Source of the DNA: Prauserella_A sp040635515
GTDB lineage: Bacteria; Actinomycetota; Actinomycetes; Mycobacteriales; Pseudonocardiaceae
Assembly: GCA_040635515.1 (NCBI GenBank)
Contig: JBEYHY010000002.1
Span: forward strand, 682,001-746,000
Direction of reading: 5' to 3'
Length of the DNA stretch: 64,000 nt
The position numbers and the translations under genes were made by a program. Position 1 is the first letter of the stretch; every line of letters begins with the position of its first letter. Of the stretch, positions 9,855 through 16,868 are shown piece after piece. Below the pieces are notes generated by a model. That model saw only the letters and a list, made by a program, of their open reading frames with translations. It was not told the origin of the DNA and searched no databases.

Positions 9855-10733
9855 CTATGGATTTTCGGTGGGCCACGCCCAGCGGGGATTGCCCGTCGCG
9901 GCGGCGGTGACGTTCCACAGTCGTTCGCGATGCGCGGGATCGCGCGCGAAGCGCGGCAACGGCACGATCCGCACCTTCTCGTCGAGGTAGACATCGCCTG
10001 CTCTCGCGTGCAGGGGAGGCCGGGTGGCCAGGTTCCGGTAGATTGCCGCGATCGCCTCCGGCTGCGCGGCGAGGCGGTTCTTGGGCGCATAGAGGACCCT
10101 GAGAACGGCCGGTTGCCGCGCGAGCCGGTCGGGATCCAGCCTGACGGCGGGAACACGCAGGCAGGACACGTCGACGGCGTCGCCGGCCCGTTCGGCGAGG
10201 CTCACCGCGGTCATCACCTGTGCGAGCTTGGCGTGATAATAGGCGGCGGTCGGGGTGAACCAGTCCGCTTCATCGAGGGCGTCGAAGCGGATCGCGATGC
10301 GCGGCATCGTGACAAGTCCCTTGCTCGCGACGAAGAGAACCCGTGGAGTTTCCCCGGCGGCGAGGGCGGAGCTCACACGTGCCGTGAGCTCCGACGGACC
10401 GAGATGATTGGTGGCCCAGAAGAGTTCGTGCCCGTCGGGAGTCATCCTGGCCGTGCGCACGGACTGGTCGAACACGGCGGCATTGTTGATGAGGGCATCG
10501 AGCGCCCCGCCCGCGACGATCGATTGCGCGGCGGTACGAATACTCGCGGATGAGGCCAGATCGAGAGTGATCGTCTCGATTCGTGACCGATCTTCGCGGG
10601 GCAGGGAAGCGAACGCCGCCCCAGCGCGCTCGGGGTCGCGGCACAGCGCGAGTACCTGGTGTCCCTCGGCAGCCAGCAGTGTCGCCGCCCGCAGCCCGAT
10701 ACCCGCGTTGGCGCCCGTGATCGCGATGCGCAT
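9855..10733 (-). CDS. Short-chain dehydrogenase/reductase (retinol-dehydrogenase-like)
   Basis: A 292-residue NAD(P)-dependent SDR. The cofactor motif TGANAGIG is at residues 7-14, NNAA follows at about 86, and the catalytic Tyr and Lys are in YYHAKLAQ. The extended C terminus matches the WW-domain-oxidoreductase/retinol-dehydrogenase-like subgroup that is common in actinomycetes. The ATG has GAGGTGAC directly upstream. It is divergent from a MarR/GbsR-type regulator, with a perfect inverted repeat in the 53-bp gap, so the regulator probably controls it. The substrate is unknown. Confidence 0.9.
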   Translation of the reverse strand: MRIAITGANAGIGLRAATLLAAEGHQVLALCRDPERAGAAFASLPREDRSRIETITLDLASSASIRTAAQSIVAGGALDALINNAAVFDQSVRTARMTPDGHELFWATNHLGPSELTARVSSALAAGETPRVLFVASKGLVTMPRIAIRFDALDEADWFTPTAAYYHAKLAQVMTAVSLAERAGDAVDVSCLRVPAVRLDPDRLARQPAVLRVLYAPKNRLAAQPEAIAAIYRNLATRPPLHARAGDVYLDEKVRIVPLPRFARDPAHRERLWNVTAAATGNPRWAWPTENP

Positions 10734-10750
10734 GTCACCTCGTTCGCTTT

Positions 10751-10768
10751 GTTCGGAACAGTCCGAAC
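10751..10768. promoter_or_regulatory. Operator between SDR and MarR/GbsR-type regulator
   Basis: GTTCGGA (10751-10757) and TCCGAAC (10762-10768) are perfect inverted repeats with a 4-bp spacer. The site is in the short divergent gap, 18 bp before the regulator start and 17 bp before the SDR start, the expected place for an autoregulatory repressor site. Confidence 0.72.
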
Positions 10769-10786
10769 GGAATGTACACTCCTCGC

Positions 10787-11272
10787 ATGGATGCGCGCGA
10801 ACGTCTGGTGGCCGACATCGGTCAGCACTACGAGCGTCTCGGTCTCAGCGCGACGGCGGCACGCGTGCTCGGAGTGCTCATGCTGGAGCCGAATGGGCGC
10901 GCGGACGCGCCCGCTCTCGTGAAAAGGCTCGGCGTGGCCAAGAGTTCCTTGAGTGTCGCTCTGGGGACGCTTGAGCGTTACGGCCTCGTGCTGCGTTTCC
11001 GGGGGCCTGGCGAACGGCGGGAGAGCTACCAGCTCGCCGACGACGCGTTCGAGGCCGCGTTTCTCGGCAAGCTGCCAGCGCTTGAATCCTTTCTGGCGCT
11101 TGCCGACCGAGGACTCGCTCTCGTCCAGCCTGGCTCGCCCGCCGCGTACCGAGTCGAGCGGATGCGCGCTTTCTACGCCTTTATGCTGCGGGAGTTTCCG
11201 GCCCTGATGCGCCGATGGCACGACGAAGCTCCGCCCGCCGGCCCGGATGGGGAAGCCCGCCTTGAAAGCTGA
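10787..11272 (+). CDS. MarR/GbsR-type transcriptional regulator
   Basis: A 161-residue winged-helix regulator. Residues about 10-80 form the DNA-binding domain: LSATAARVLGVLMLEPNGRADAPALVKRLGVAKSSLSVALGTLERYGLV contains the recognition helix, followed by a wing (LRFRGPGERRESYQL). The C-terminal helices would make the dimer. GbsR relatives show this pattern. I choose ATG 10787; an ATG at 10772 is also in frame but lies close to the operator. It most likely represses itself and the divergent SDR. Confidence 0.84.
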   Translation: MDARERLVADIGQHYERLGLSATAARVLGVLMLEPNGRADAPALVKRLGVAKSSLSVALGTLERYGLVLRFRGPGERRESYQLADDAFEAAFLGKLPALESFLALADRGLALVQPGSPAAYRVERMRAFYAFMLREFPALMRRWHDEAPPAGPDGEARLES

Positions 11273-11683
11273 TCGCCGGACGTGGTCCGGTTTTTCTGGG
11301 GCCGCCGGGACGTGCGCGGCCGCGGGCGGCGTTTCGGATGGAAGTCGTCGTCGAGGCACTGGTCTCGTCCCAGTACGTATTTCCTCGCCCGCGCCGGGCG
11401 CGGGTACACCGAGCGGTATGCCAACGCCGACAAGCTCGACGGGCTTCGCAAGCGAGGTATACCCTTCAGTGGCTGAGCGGGCGGCGAGACGAGGGTCCAC
11501 ATTGGAGCTTTGGCGAGTCGTTGCTAGTCTTCGCGGGTCGGCTCGCCGTGGGGTGCCGGTTCGCGTGACCCGGCCGTTCGTGGCTTGAAACCCTTGTTAC
11601 TATCCTTCGTAGTTTTTGTTGTCTCGACTGCCGTCCCCCGTCTGCGGTGCCGCATCGAGGAAGCCGCCGGAGGTGTGTTGGCG
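11273..11683. other. 411-bp gap with no gene I can support
   Basis: Several short frames overlap here, none with family similarity. One, ending at 11476 on the + strand, has coding-like codon use in its last twenty codons (ending TERYANADKLDGLRKRGIPF), and could be the tail of a lost gene. A candidate BlaI-type box lies at 11597-11613 near the 3' side. No tRNA or clear terminator is visible. Confidence 0.4.
11597..11613. promoter_or_regulatory. Candidate BlaI-type box (degenerate)
   Basis: TTACTAT-N6-TAGT resembles the two stronger BlaI-type boxes at 35884 and 38941 (consensus CTACTAT-N6-TAGTAG), with the outer bases of the right arm lost. It precedes the small membrane protein gene at 11684, which converges on a decayed blaI gene. 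The likeness may be chance; I flag it because of that neighbour. Confidence 0.35.
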
Positions 11684-11920
11684 ATGTCGGCCATTCCCCA
11701 GTGGGTGTTGTATCTGCCCGTCATGGCCGTGTGGATCACGCTCGTGGGAGCGCTGATCAACAGGGAAGGACCGTGGGTCGTCGTTCCGCTCGTGCTGGCC
11801 GCGGGTACGGCCGTCGGCGCGCTCGCGACCAACCTGGCATGGTTGCTGGTTCCGGTGGTCGTGTTGTGGCTGGCCGGGTTGCTGACGATGGTCAGGCTTC
11901 ACCGGGGCGAGCCGAGCTGA
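11684..11920 (+). CDS. Small membrane protein, 78 aa
   Basis: An unrecognised 78-residue protein made almost entirely of two or three hydrophobic segments (WVLYLPVMAVWITLVGALI, then WVVVPLVLAAGTAVGALA and WLLVPVVVLWLAGLLTMV), ending in a short basic tail. ATG 11684 is supported by GGAGGTG 8 nt upstream, one of the better ribosome sites in the window. No catalytic residues can be seen. A degenerate BlaI-type box lies about 75 bp upstream and a broken blaI gene converges on it, so it may be a remnant of a BlaI-controlled unit. Confidence 0.66.
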   Translation: MSAIPQWVLYLPVMAVWITLVGALINREGPWVVVPLVLAAGTAVGALATNLAWLLVPVVVLWLAGLLTMVRLHRGEPS

Positions 11921-11922
11921 GG

Positions 11923-12190
11923 TCAGCGGCGGCGAAACTGTTTTCCGCGCAGAGCACGAGCCGAGGCCTCTTCCCCGCTGACCGCGGGGGAGTGGTGGCA
12001 GGCCCTGCCATGCTGCTCGCGCGCGGTCCATCCCTTGCGGTGCGGATTGTCCAGTACCGTCATCACGGTCGTACAGGCCAGCGGCTTGCCCGTGTCGAGT
12101 TGTTCGAGCACATCGGCGACCTTGACTGGCTCGCCCACATCCCAGAGCACGTTCATCACCGCGCATGGCCACCTCCCCTCCGGCGGGCAT
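11923..12190 (-). pseudogene. Decayed BlaI/MecI-family repressor gene
   Basis: The winged-helix region of BlaI is plain (VMNVLWDVGEPVKVADVLEQ, then PLACTTVMTVLDN and RKGW), and lines up with the intact BlaI at 37333-37686. Two defects are visible. First, the N terminus is in another frame: ATG 12190 reads MPAGGEVAM, after which an indel near 12160-12168 shifts the rest. Second, the protein stops after about 78 residues, so the C-terminal dimerisation helices that BlaI needs are missing. A shorter translation from GTG 12159 is possible, with GGAGG about 14 nt upstream, giving an N- and C-truncated domain. I call it a pseudogene. Confidence 0.72.
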
Positions 12191-12220
12191 CGTAGGCACC
12201 GCATCGCTTGTGGAACGCGG

Positions 12221-12868
12221 TCAGCTCCGGTTCTCCTCGCGGGCCCTGTTGTCCGGCAGTGTGCCGAAACCCGGCACCAGCCTGCCGACCGAGGTGGCAT
12301 AGGCCACGTAGGCGTCGCGGTGGGTGCGCAGCAGGTAGGGTTCCTCGACCGCGCGAACCTGGATCTCGATCGCGGCGATCAGTGAGCCCGCGCCGAAAAC
12401 GGACACCGGGTTCGGCGTCAGCAGCGCCATGCCCGCGAAGGCGATGATCATCCCGGTGAAGACCGGGTTGCGGACGAGTGCGAACAGCCCTGTCGTCACC
12501 AGTTTCGTGCGTTCCTCTTGGTCGACGCCGACTCGCCACGACGTTCCCATGACGTGCTGGGAGACGATGGTGATCGCGATTCCGGCGACCGTGAGTGCCG
12601 CGCCCGCCGCCCGGAACGCGCTGTTGTCGGCCGCGGTGAACGGCGCGAGCGTGCCGGTGAGCTGAAGGGCCGGCGCGGCCAGGGCCGCGAGGATGGCGGC
12701 CCTGAACAGGATCCCCGCGCTCCACTCCGCGGTCCACGCTTTGCCGCCGAGGCGGTTGAATCCCCAGGATCCGGTGCTCCTGCGGTGGATCACGGCGCGC
12801 AGCCCGAAGGCCAGCGCGAGAAACGATACGGCGACGACGAGCGTCAGCCCGCCCCAGAACTCGGCCAC
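12221..12868 (-). CDS. Isoprenylcysteine carboxyl methyltransferase-like membrane protein
   Basis: A 215-residue integral membrane protein with about five hydrophobic segments. The C-terminal part (TGLFALVRNPVFTGMIIAFAGM, then EEPYLLRTHRDAYVAYATSVGRLVPGFG) is the ICMT/PEMT signature region: the RNP motif and the Glu-Glu/Tyr segment bind SAM at the membrane surface. Bacterial members methylate lipids or are of unknown use. The start is GTG 12868, with GGAGG 5 nt upstream. An AT-rich dyad at 12879-12902 lies just before it and may hold its promoter. Confidence 0.82.
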   Translation of the reverse strand: MAEFWGGLTLVVAVSFLALAFGLRAVIHRRSTGSWGFNRLGGKAWTAEWSAGILFRAAILAALAAPALQLTGTLAPFTAADNSAFRAAGAALTVAGIAITIVSQHVMGTSWRVGVDQEERTKLVTTGLFALVRNPVFTGMIIAFAGMALLTPNPVSVFGAGSLIAAIEIQVRAVEEPYLLRTHRDAYVAYATSVGRLVPGFGTLPDNRAREENRS

Positions 12869-12878
12869 TTTTCCTCCA

Positions 12879-12902
12879 ATAGATGTATGTATTGCAATCT
12901 AT
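12879..12902. promoter_or_regulatory. AT-rich dyad upstream of the ICMT-like gene
   Basis: ATAGAT (12879-12884) and ATCTAT (12897-12902) are inverted repeats around a 12-bp centre, in a very AT-rich stretch for this genome. The site lies 10 bp before the GTG, next to its ribosome site. It is a plausible operator, but no regulator gene is adjacent. Confidence 0.45.
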
Positions 12903-12943
12903 GCATATGTTGGCCGGGATCGTCAAGCGGGATCGAGGAGGCG

Positions 12944-12983
12944 CCGCGACTCTCCGGAGTCGCGGGGGTCCGGAGAGTCGCGG
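12944..12983. repeat. Strong 15-bp hairpin with overlapping alternative hairpin
   Basis: CCGCGACTCTCCGGA (12944-12958) pairs perfectly with TCCGGAGAGTCGCGG (12969-12983) across a 10-nt loop. A second hairpin uses the same left arm: CGCGACTC (12945-12952) with GAGTCGCG (12957-12964) around a TCCG tetraloop. The two cannot form together. No gene ends here, since flanking genes diverge, so it is not a simple terminator. Confidence 0.8.
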
Positions 12984-13113
12984 CGAGGATGGGCGGGGCC
13001 GGTGCGCTCGCGAGAGCTCAGCCCGCGATGCGGCGTGCTCCGATGAGGTGGCCGTCGCCTTTCATCGAGCGCACGTCGACGACCTGGCCCTGACGAGCTG
13101 TCCACTATGGAAG

Positions 13114-13133
13114 TTAGTACTAAGGATGATAAT
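13114..13133 (+). promoter_or_regulatory. Palindrome and -10 box before alpha/beta hydrolase
   Basis: TTAGTACTAA at 13114-13123 is a perfect 10-bp palindrome of the sort bound by HxlR/MarR-like regulators. GATAAT at 13128-13133 is a good -10 hexamer, giving a transcription start about 45 nt before the hydrolase GTG. No good -35 is seen, so an activator or an atypical promoter is possible. Confidence 0.5.
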
Positions 13134-13183
13134 AGATTCGGCATGGGATTCCCGGCGCCGCCGCCCTGCGCGAGGATGTGGTC

Positions 13184-14038
13184 GTGACAGGTATCGAACG
13201 TCCCACCACCCTCGCGGAGCTGCCGGAGGGCGTGGTCGAGTATCGGCACGAGCAACGTGACGGAGCCACGGTCCTGATCTTCCACGGCGGGCACATGCGG
13301 GCAGGGATCCCTCTCGGCGAAGACGTTTTCGCCGAAGCGGGGTATTCGGTGCTCGTGCCGTCGAGGCCGGGCTACGGCCGTACTCCACTGCGAACCGGTA
13401 CCTCTCCGGCGGAGTTCGCCGACGTGACTCGCTCGTTGTGTGAACGGCTCGGCATCGCCCGCGTCGCCGCCGTTGTCGGCATCTCCGCGGGAGGGCGCAC
13501 CGCGATGGCCATGGCCGCGAGGCACCCCGGCCTGGTGGAACGCGTCGTTCTGCAGAGCGCCGTGGGGCCGCTCCCGTGGCCGTCTCGCGCGATCCGCATC
13601 GCAGGCGGGGTCGTCTTCGCGCCAGGACGGGAGCGGCTGACCTGGAGCCTGGTGCGCGGGATTCTCCGTCGTGCGCCGGAAACCGGTCTGCGGTTACTGC
13701 TAGGTGATTTGTCCACTCTGCCTGCTCGGACGGTGATCTCGGCGCTGAGGGAAGATCATCGTGAGCCGCTGATCGGGTTGTTCACCAGCATGCGGTCGGG
13801 CCACGGCTTTCTCAACGATCTCACCGGCCAGCCCGCGGCCGAGGGGGAGGTCACTCAGCCCGCGCTGATCATCGCCAGTCGTCATGACGGGTCCGTCGGT
13901 TTCGCCCACGCGGAGGCGATCGCGGACGCCGTACCGCATGGGCGGCTTGTCGAAAGCGCGGCGCCCGGCCACCTGATCTGGTTCGCCGACGACTGGCCCG
14001 CGATCAGCGAGACCATTCGTGGTTTCCTCGCCACGTGA
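13184..14038 (+). CDS. Alpha/beta hydrolase
   Basis: A 284-residue alpha/beta-hydrolase-fold protein. VLIFHGGHMRAG (about residues 28-39) carries the HG oxyanion region, VGISAGGRTAM holds the nucleophile Ser, LIIASRHDGSVGFAHA holds the acidic residue, and the catalytic His is in APGHLIWF near the C terminus. It lacks a signal peptide and is expected in the cytosol. GTG 13184 has GAGG 8 nt upstream; GTG 13178 is in frame but too close to it. The promoter region contains a TTAGTACTAA palindrome, so expression is probably controlled, but no regulator lies beside it. Substrate unknown. Confidence 0.87.
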   Translation: MTGIERPTTLAELPEGVVEYRHEQRDGATVLIFHGGHMRAGIPLGEDVFAEAGYSVLVPSRPGYGRTPLRTGTSPAEFADVTRSLCERLGIARVAAVVGISAGGRTAMAMAARHPGLVERVVLQSAVGPLPWPSRAIRIAGGVVFAPGRERLTWSLVRGILRRAPETGLRLLLGDLSTLPARTVISALREDHREPLIGLFTSMRSGHGFLNDLTGQPAAEGEVTQPALIIASRHDGSVGFAHAEAIADAVPHGRLVESAAPGHLIWFADDWPAISETIRGFLAT

Positions 14039-14052
14039 GCGTGTCCGCAACG

Positions 14053-14068
14053 GCCCCCGGTGCGGGGC
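14053..14068 (+). terminator. Possible terminator after hydrolase
   Basis: GCCCC (14053-14057) and GGGGC (14064-14068) form a short GC stem with a 6-nt loop, 15 bp after the hydrolase stop. There is no T-run. Confidence 0.35.
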
Positions 14069-14095
14069 GCGGCGATCGTGGTTATGCTGCGCTGT

Positions 14096-14128
14096 CCGCC
14101 GGCAGTTGACGTAACCGCTGCCTGGCGG
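14096..14128 (+). promoter_or_regulatory. Hairpin in leader of the potassium uptake gene
   Basis: CCGCCGGCAG (14096-14105) pairs with CTGCCTGGCGG (14118-14128) with one bulged base and a 12-nt loop that contains TTGACG. It lies about 60 nt before the KtrB-like start. It could be a leader structure or frame a -35 element; I do not recognise a c-di-AMP riboswitch. Confidence 0.4.
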
Positions 14129-14189
14129 CAGGGGGCAGGTATTCGGGGGCACGAGGCGGCCGGCTTCGTGGCTGGTGGAGGCAGTGGCG

Positions 14190-15530
14190 TTGGGAAGTGC
14201 GATCTCGTCGGCGCGCAGACCGGCGGTCACCGTGGTGCTCGGTTTCGCCGTCGTGGTCGTGATCGGCACGGTGCTGCTGACGTTGCCGATGGCCAGTGCC
14301 GATGGCGAGCCGACCGATGTCGTGCGGGCGCTGTTCACCGCGACGTCGGCTGTGTGCATCACCGGGCTGTCCGTCGTGGATACCGCGCAGCATTGGTCGC
14401 TCTTCGGCGAAGTCGTGCTCCTCGCCTTGGTTCAGGCGGGCGGGCTTGGCATCATGACGCTTGCCTCGTTGCTGGGGTTGCTGGTGTCGCGCAGACTCGG
14501 CCTGCGGATGCGACTGTCGGCGCAGCGGGAAACCAAGAGCGCCGGGCTCGGCGACGTGCGCACCGTCGTGCTCGGCGTGCTGGTACTCAGCCTGAGTTTC
14601 GAGTTCGTCGTCGCCACCATTCTGGTCACCCGGCTTTCGACCGGGTACGACTACTCGTTCGGCGAAGCGGTGCACTCGGGCGTGTTCCACGCGGTGTCTT
14701 CCTTCAACAACGCCGGATTCGCACTGTTCGACGACGGGCTCACGGGTTTCGTGGCCGATCCGTGGATCTGCCTCACTATCGCGTTCTCCGTCATCGCGGG
14801 TGGCCTCGGGTTTCCGGTGTTCCTTGAGCTCGGCAGGCGACTGCGCGGCAAGCGGGGATGGTCCGTCCACACCAAACTCACCGTGGGCACGACACTCTTG
14901 CTGCTGGTGATCGGGTTCGGGTTCATCACGATCAGCGAGTGGAGCAACGAGGACACCCTCGGCGCGCACGCGTCGCCGACGAAGCTGCTCGCCGGTTTCT
15001 TCACCGCCGTCATGCCGCGCTCGGGCGGGCTCCACGCGCTCGACATCGACGCGATGAACTCGGAAAGTCTCCTCGTCCAATGTGCACTCATGCTGATCGG
15101 TGGCGGGAGCGCGAGCACGGCAGGCGGCATCAAGGTCACCACCTTCGCGATTCTGGCTTTCGTCATATTGGCCGAGATCCGGGGCGAGCCGAGTGTGCAC
15201 GTCATGGGCCGCAAGCTCGCGGCGAGCACACAGCGGCAGGCGCTGACGATCGCGCTGCTCACGGTTGCCCTTGTCATCGGTGCCACCGTGGCGTTGCTGA
15301 GCATGACCGATTTCGCGCTGGAAGCCGTGATGTTCGAGTCGATTTCGGCGGTGGCGACGGTCGGCCTTTCCACGGGTATCACCCCCGATCTGCCTCCCGC
15401 CGCGCACGTCCTGATGTCGGTGCTGATGTTCATCGGCAGGCTCGGCCCGATCACCCTCGCCTCGGCACTCGCCCTTCGCGACCGGCCCCGCCGGTTCGAA
15501 TTGGCCGAGGTCAGGCCGATCGTCGGCTGA
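14190..15530 (+). CDS. TrkH/KtrB-type potassium uptake channel subunit
   Basis: A roughly 446-residue membrane protein of the Trk/Ktr/HKT superfamily, with four repeats of helix-pore-helix. Selectivity-filter regions can be seen: TSAVCITGLSVVD, VSSFNNAGFALFDD, PRSGGLHALD and ISAVATVGLSTGI. About eight transmembrane helices surround them. The start is uncertain: TTG 14190 has GGAGG 8 nt upstream and gives MGSAISSARRPAVTVVLGF, while GTG 14175 is also in frame. KtrB normally needs a cytosolic KtrA/TrkA RCK partner; none is encoded nearby, so a partner gene should exist elsewhere. A hairpin precedes the gene. Confidence 0.88.
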   Translation: MGSAISSARRPAVTVVLGFAVVVVIGTVLLTLPMASADGEPTDVVRALFTATSAVCITGLSVVDTAQHWSLFGEVVLLALVQAGGLGIMTLASLLGLLVSRRLGLRMRLSAQRETKSAGLGDVRTVVLGVLVLSLSFEFVVATILVTRLSTGYDYSFGEAVHSGVFHAVSSFNNAGFALFDDGLTGFVADPWICLTIAFSVIAGGLGFPVFLELGRRLRGKRGWSVHTKLTVGTTLLLLVIGFGFITISEWSNEDTLGAHASPTKLLAGFFTAVMPRSGGLHALDIDAMNSESLLVQCALMLIGGGSASTAGGIKVTTFAILAFVILAEIRGEPSVHVMGRKLAASTQRQALTIALLTVALVIGATVALLSMTDFALEAVMFESISAVATVGLSTGITPDLPPAAHVLMSVLMFIGRLGPITLASALALRDRPRRFELAEVRPIVG

Positions 15531-15540
15531 GGCGGGTGCG

Positions 15541-15567
15541 CCGGGGCCACCCCGGGCTTGACGCCCG
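15541..15567 (+). terminator. Tandem hairpins after the potassium uptake gene
   Basis: CCGGGG-CCA-CCCCGG (15541-15555) and CGGGC-TTGAC-GCCCG (15553-15567) form two overlapping stems starting 10 bp after the stop codon. They probably end transcription of the channel gene; no T-run follows. Confidence 0.5.
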
Positions 15568-15585
15568 TGCGGAAGGGGGTAGCTT
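15558..15585 (+). promoter_or_regulatory. Candidate sigma-A promoter for the leader/methyltransferase unit
   Basis: TTGACG (15558-15563) and TAGCTT (15580-15585) are spaced by 16 bp. Transcription would begin near 15592, over 360 nt before the next start codon, at the edge of a strongly structured stretch. Confidence 0.5.
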
Positions 15586-15591
15586 GAGGCT

Positions 15592-15960
15592 AGGTGTGCC
15601 GGGAAGTCTGGTCGGCGAATAGTGGTCGGCGTTGGAAAGGAAGCTTCCCCGTGTTGATGTCGTCGGTCTCCGTGACTCGCCGTCGAGACGCCGTGACGTC
15701 TCCTCCTCAGTGGCGTGGCGCTCGATCCATGGCGCCGCCAGGCGCTCCGGTTTTCGCCTGCCCCTAAGCCGCGTCCTGGTGCTTGCCTTTCGCCTGGCCC
15801 CGGCGGCTCTCGTTTCCACGATCGCGCGCTGAACCGCGCGCCTTGTGCCGCACCGCGAATCAACGGAAACCTCAGAACACTGTGGACCGTTGGCGCGTTC
15901 CGCTCATCTCTACTCATCGACGGGTCAGCGACCCGTCTCCGACCGAAAGTGATCCATGCC
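15592..15960 (+). other. Long structured leader region, no protein gene
   Basis: No coding frame with family similarity is present. The first segment reads GTGCCGGGAAGTCTGGTCGG, a compact hairpin with repeated GGTCGGCG, and superficially recalls riboswitch cores such as the cobalamin element, but the conserved B12 box is absent. Further on, GAGACG and CGTCTC form a stem with a 6-nt loop, and more GC stems follow up to about 15845. It could be a riboswitch-like or attenuating leader for the methyltransferase gene, or the scar of a lost gene. Confidence 0.4.
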
Positions 15961-16836
15961 ATGGGTACCGTGGGCGCCGTTGCCGGCACCGCCGTCGGCC
16001 CGATGACCATCGTCGCGATCGACCAGCACGAAGCCACTCCGCTGGTGCGGGACCAGCCCGCGCGGTCGTTTCTTCCCGCGACGGCCAGAACGCTGGCGGC
16101 GCTGGCCCGGTTCCGGTCGATTCGCCGCCTGCTGTTCGCCGCCACGGAAAGAAAACTTCCCGGGTTGTGGGCAAGTATCCTGTGCCGCAAGCGTTATCTC
16201 GACGACGACATCGTGGATGCGCTCGAATCCGGATGTACCAACGTGGTCGTCCTCGGAGCCGGACTCGACGACCGCGTATGCCGGATGCCCGCGCTGGCAA
16301 GCGCTTCCGTATTCGAGGTCGACCTGCTGTGCAACATCACCACCAAGTACCGGCGGTTGCACGCGCTCTGCGGTGACGTCCCCGGCAACCTCACCCTGGT
16401 TCCGATCAACCTCGCGACCGAGGACCTCCCCAGGGTGCTCGCCCGGCACGGCTACGATGCCGCACAGCCCACCTATTTCCTGTGCGAAGCCCTCACGCAA
16501 TACCTGAGCGCCGAGGACATTCACCGCACTCTCGACGCGCTTGCCGCCGCGCCCGCCGGAAGCAGACTCGGCTTCACCTACATTCTCGACGAGTTCGTCA
16601 CCGGCGAGGTGCTGCACGGAGGTCATCGTGCTCACCGCGAGTACGTGGCAACGGGCAAACTCTGGCGATCCGGCATGAACCCACGGCAGGTGCGGCGGCT
16701 GCTCCAGGAACGCGGCTGGCAGGTCAGAGAGGATGTCGGTGCCGAGCAGTACACCGAGCGCTACCTCGAACCGCTCAACCGGGACCTGTGTGCCACGCCC
16801 GTCGAACGCGTGGTGACGGCGGCGAAAACCGGCTGA
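15961..16836 (+). CDS. Class I SAM-dependent methyltransferase, leucine-carboxyl-methyltransferase-like
   Basis: A roughly 291-residue protein of the family annotated as putative SAM-dependent methyltransferases (LCMT/PpmC-like, common in mycobacteria and relatives). NVVVLGAGLDDRVCRM is SAM motif I, FEVDL supplies the acidic residue that binds the ribose, and YFLCEALTQYLSAEDI is motif IV and following helix. ATG 15961 is the most likely start; ATG 16003 would also keep the whole core, and neither has a clear Shine-Dalgarno. The long upstream leader suggests RNA-level control. It may O-methylate a secondary metabolite or a lipid, but no biosynthetic genes are adjacent. Confidence 0.83.
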   Translation: MGTVGAVAGTAVGPMTIVAIDQHEATPLVRDQPARSFLPATARTLAALARFRSIRRLLFAATERKLPGLWASILCRKRYLDDDIVDALESGCTNVVVLGAGLDDRVCRMPALASASVFEVDLLCNITTKYRRLHALCGDVPGNLTLVPINLATEDLPRVLARHGYDAAQPTYFLCEALTQYLSAEDIHRTLDALAAAPAGSRLGFTYILDEFVTGEVLHGGHRAHREYVATGKLWRSGMNPRQVRRLLQERGWQVREDVGAEQYTERYLEPLNRDLCATPVERVVTAAKTG

Positions 16837-16868
16837 CACCGCGAATTCCGGACTTCGCTCCTTCGTTG

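Noticed and set aside
11282..11588. Short frames in the 11.3-11.6 kb gap
   Set aside because: Three overlapping frames with no family similarity; only the last twenty codons of one look coding-like, which is not enough to call a gene.
12941..12983. Transcription terminator at the 12.94-kb hairpin
   Set aside because: The flanking genes diverge, so no transcript ends here; listed as a repeat instead.
15592..15660. Possible cobalamin riboswitch (GCCGGGAAGTCTGGT looks like part of the B12 core)
   Set aside because: The conserved B12 box and the characteristic downstream core are not present, and the next gene is not a cobalamin or cobalt gene. Kept only as an unassigned structured leader.
14082..16190. 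A 702-codon frame on the minus strand across the potassium-uptake and methyltransferase region
   Set aside because: It reads mostly Arg, His and Asp, crosses two genes with clear motifs on the other strand, and has no recognisable domain.
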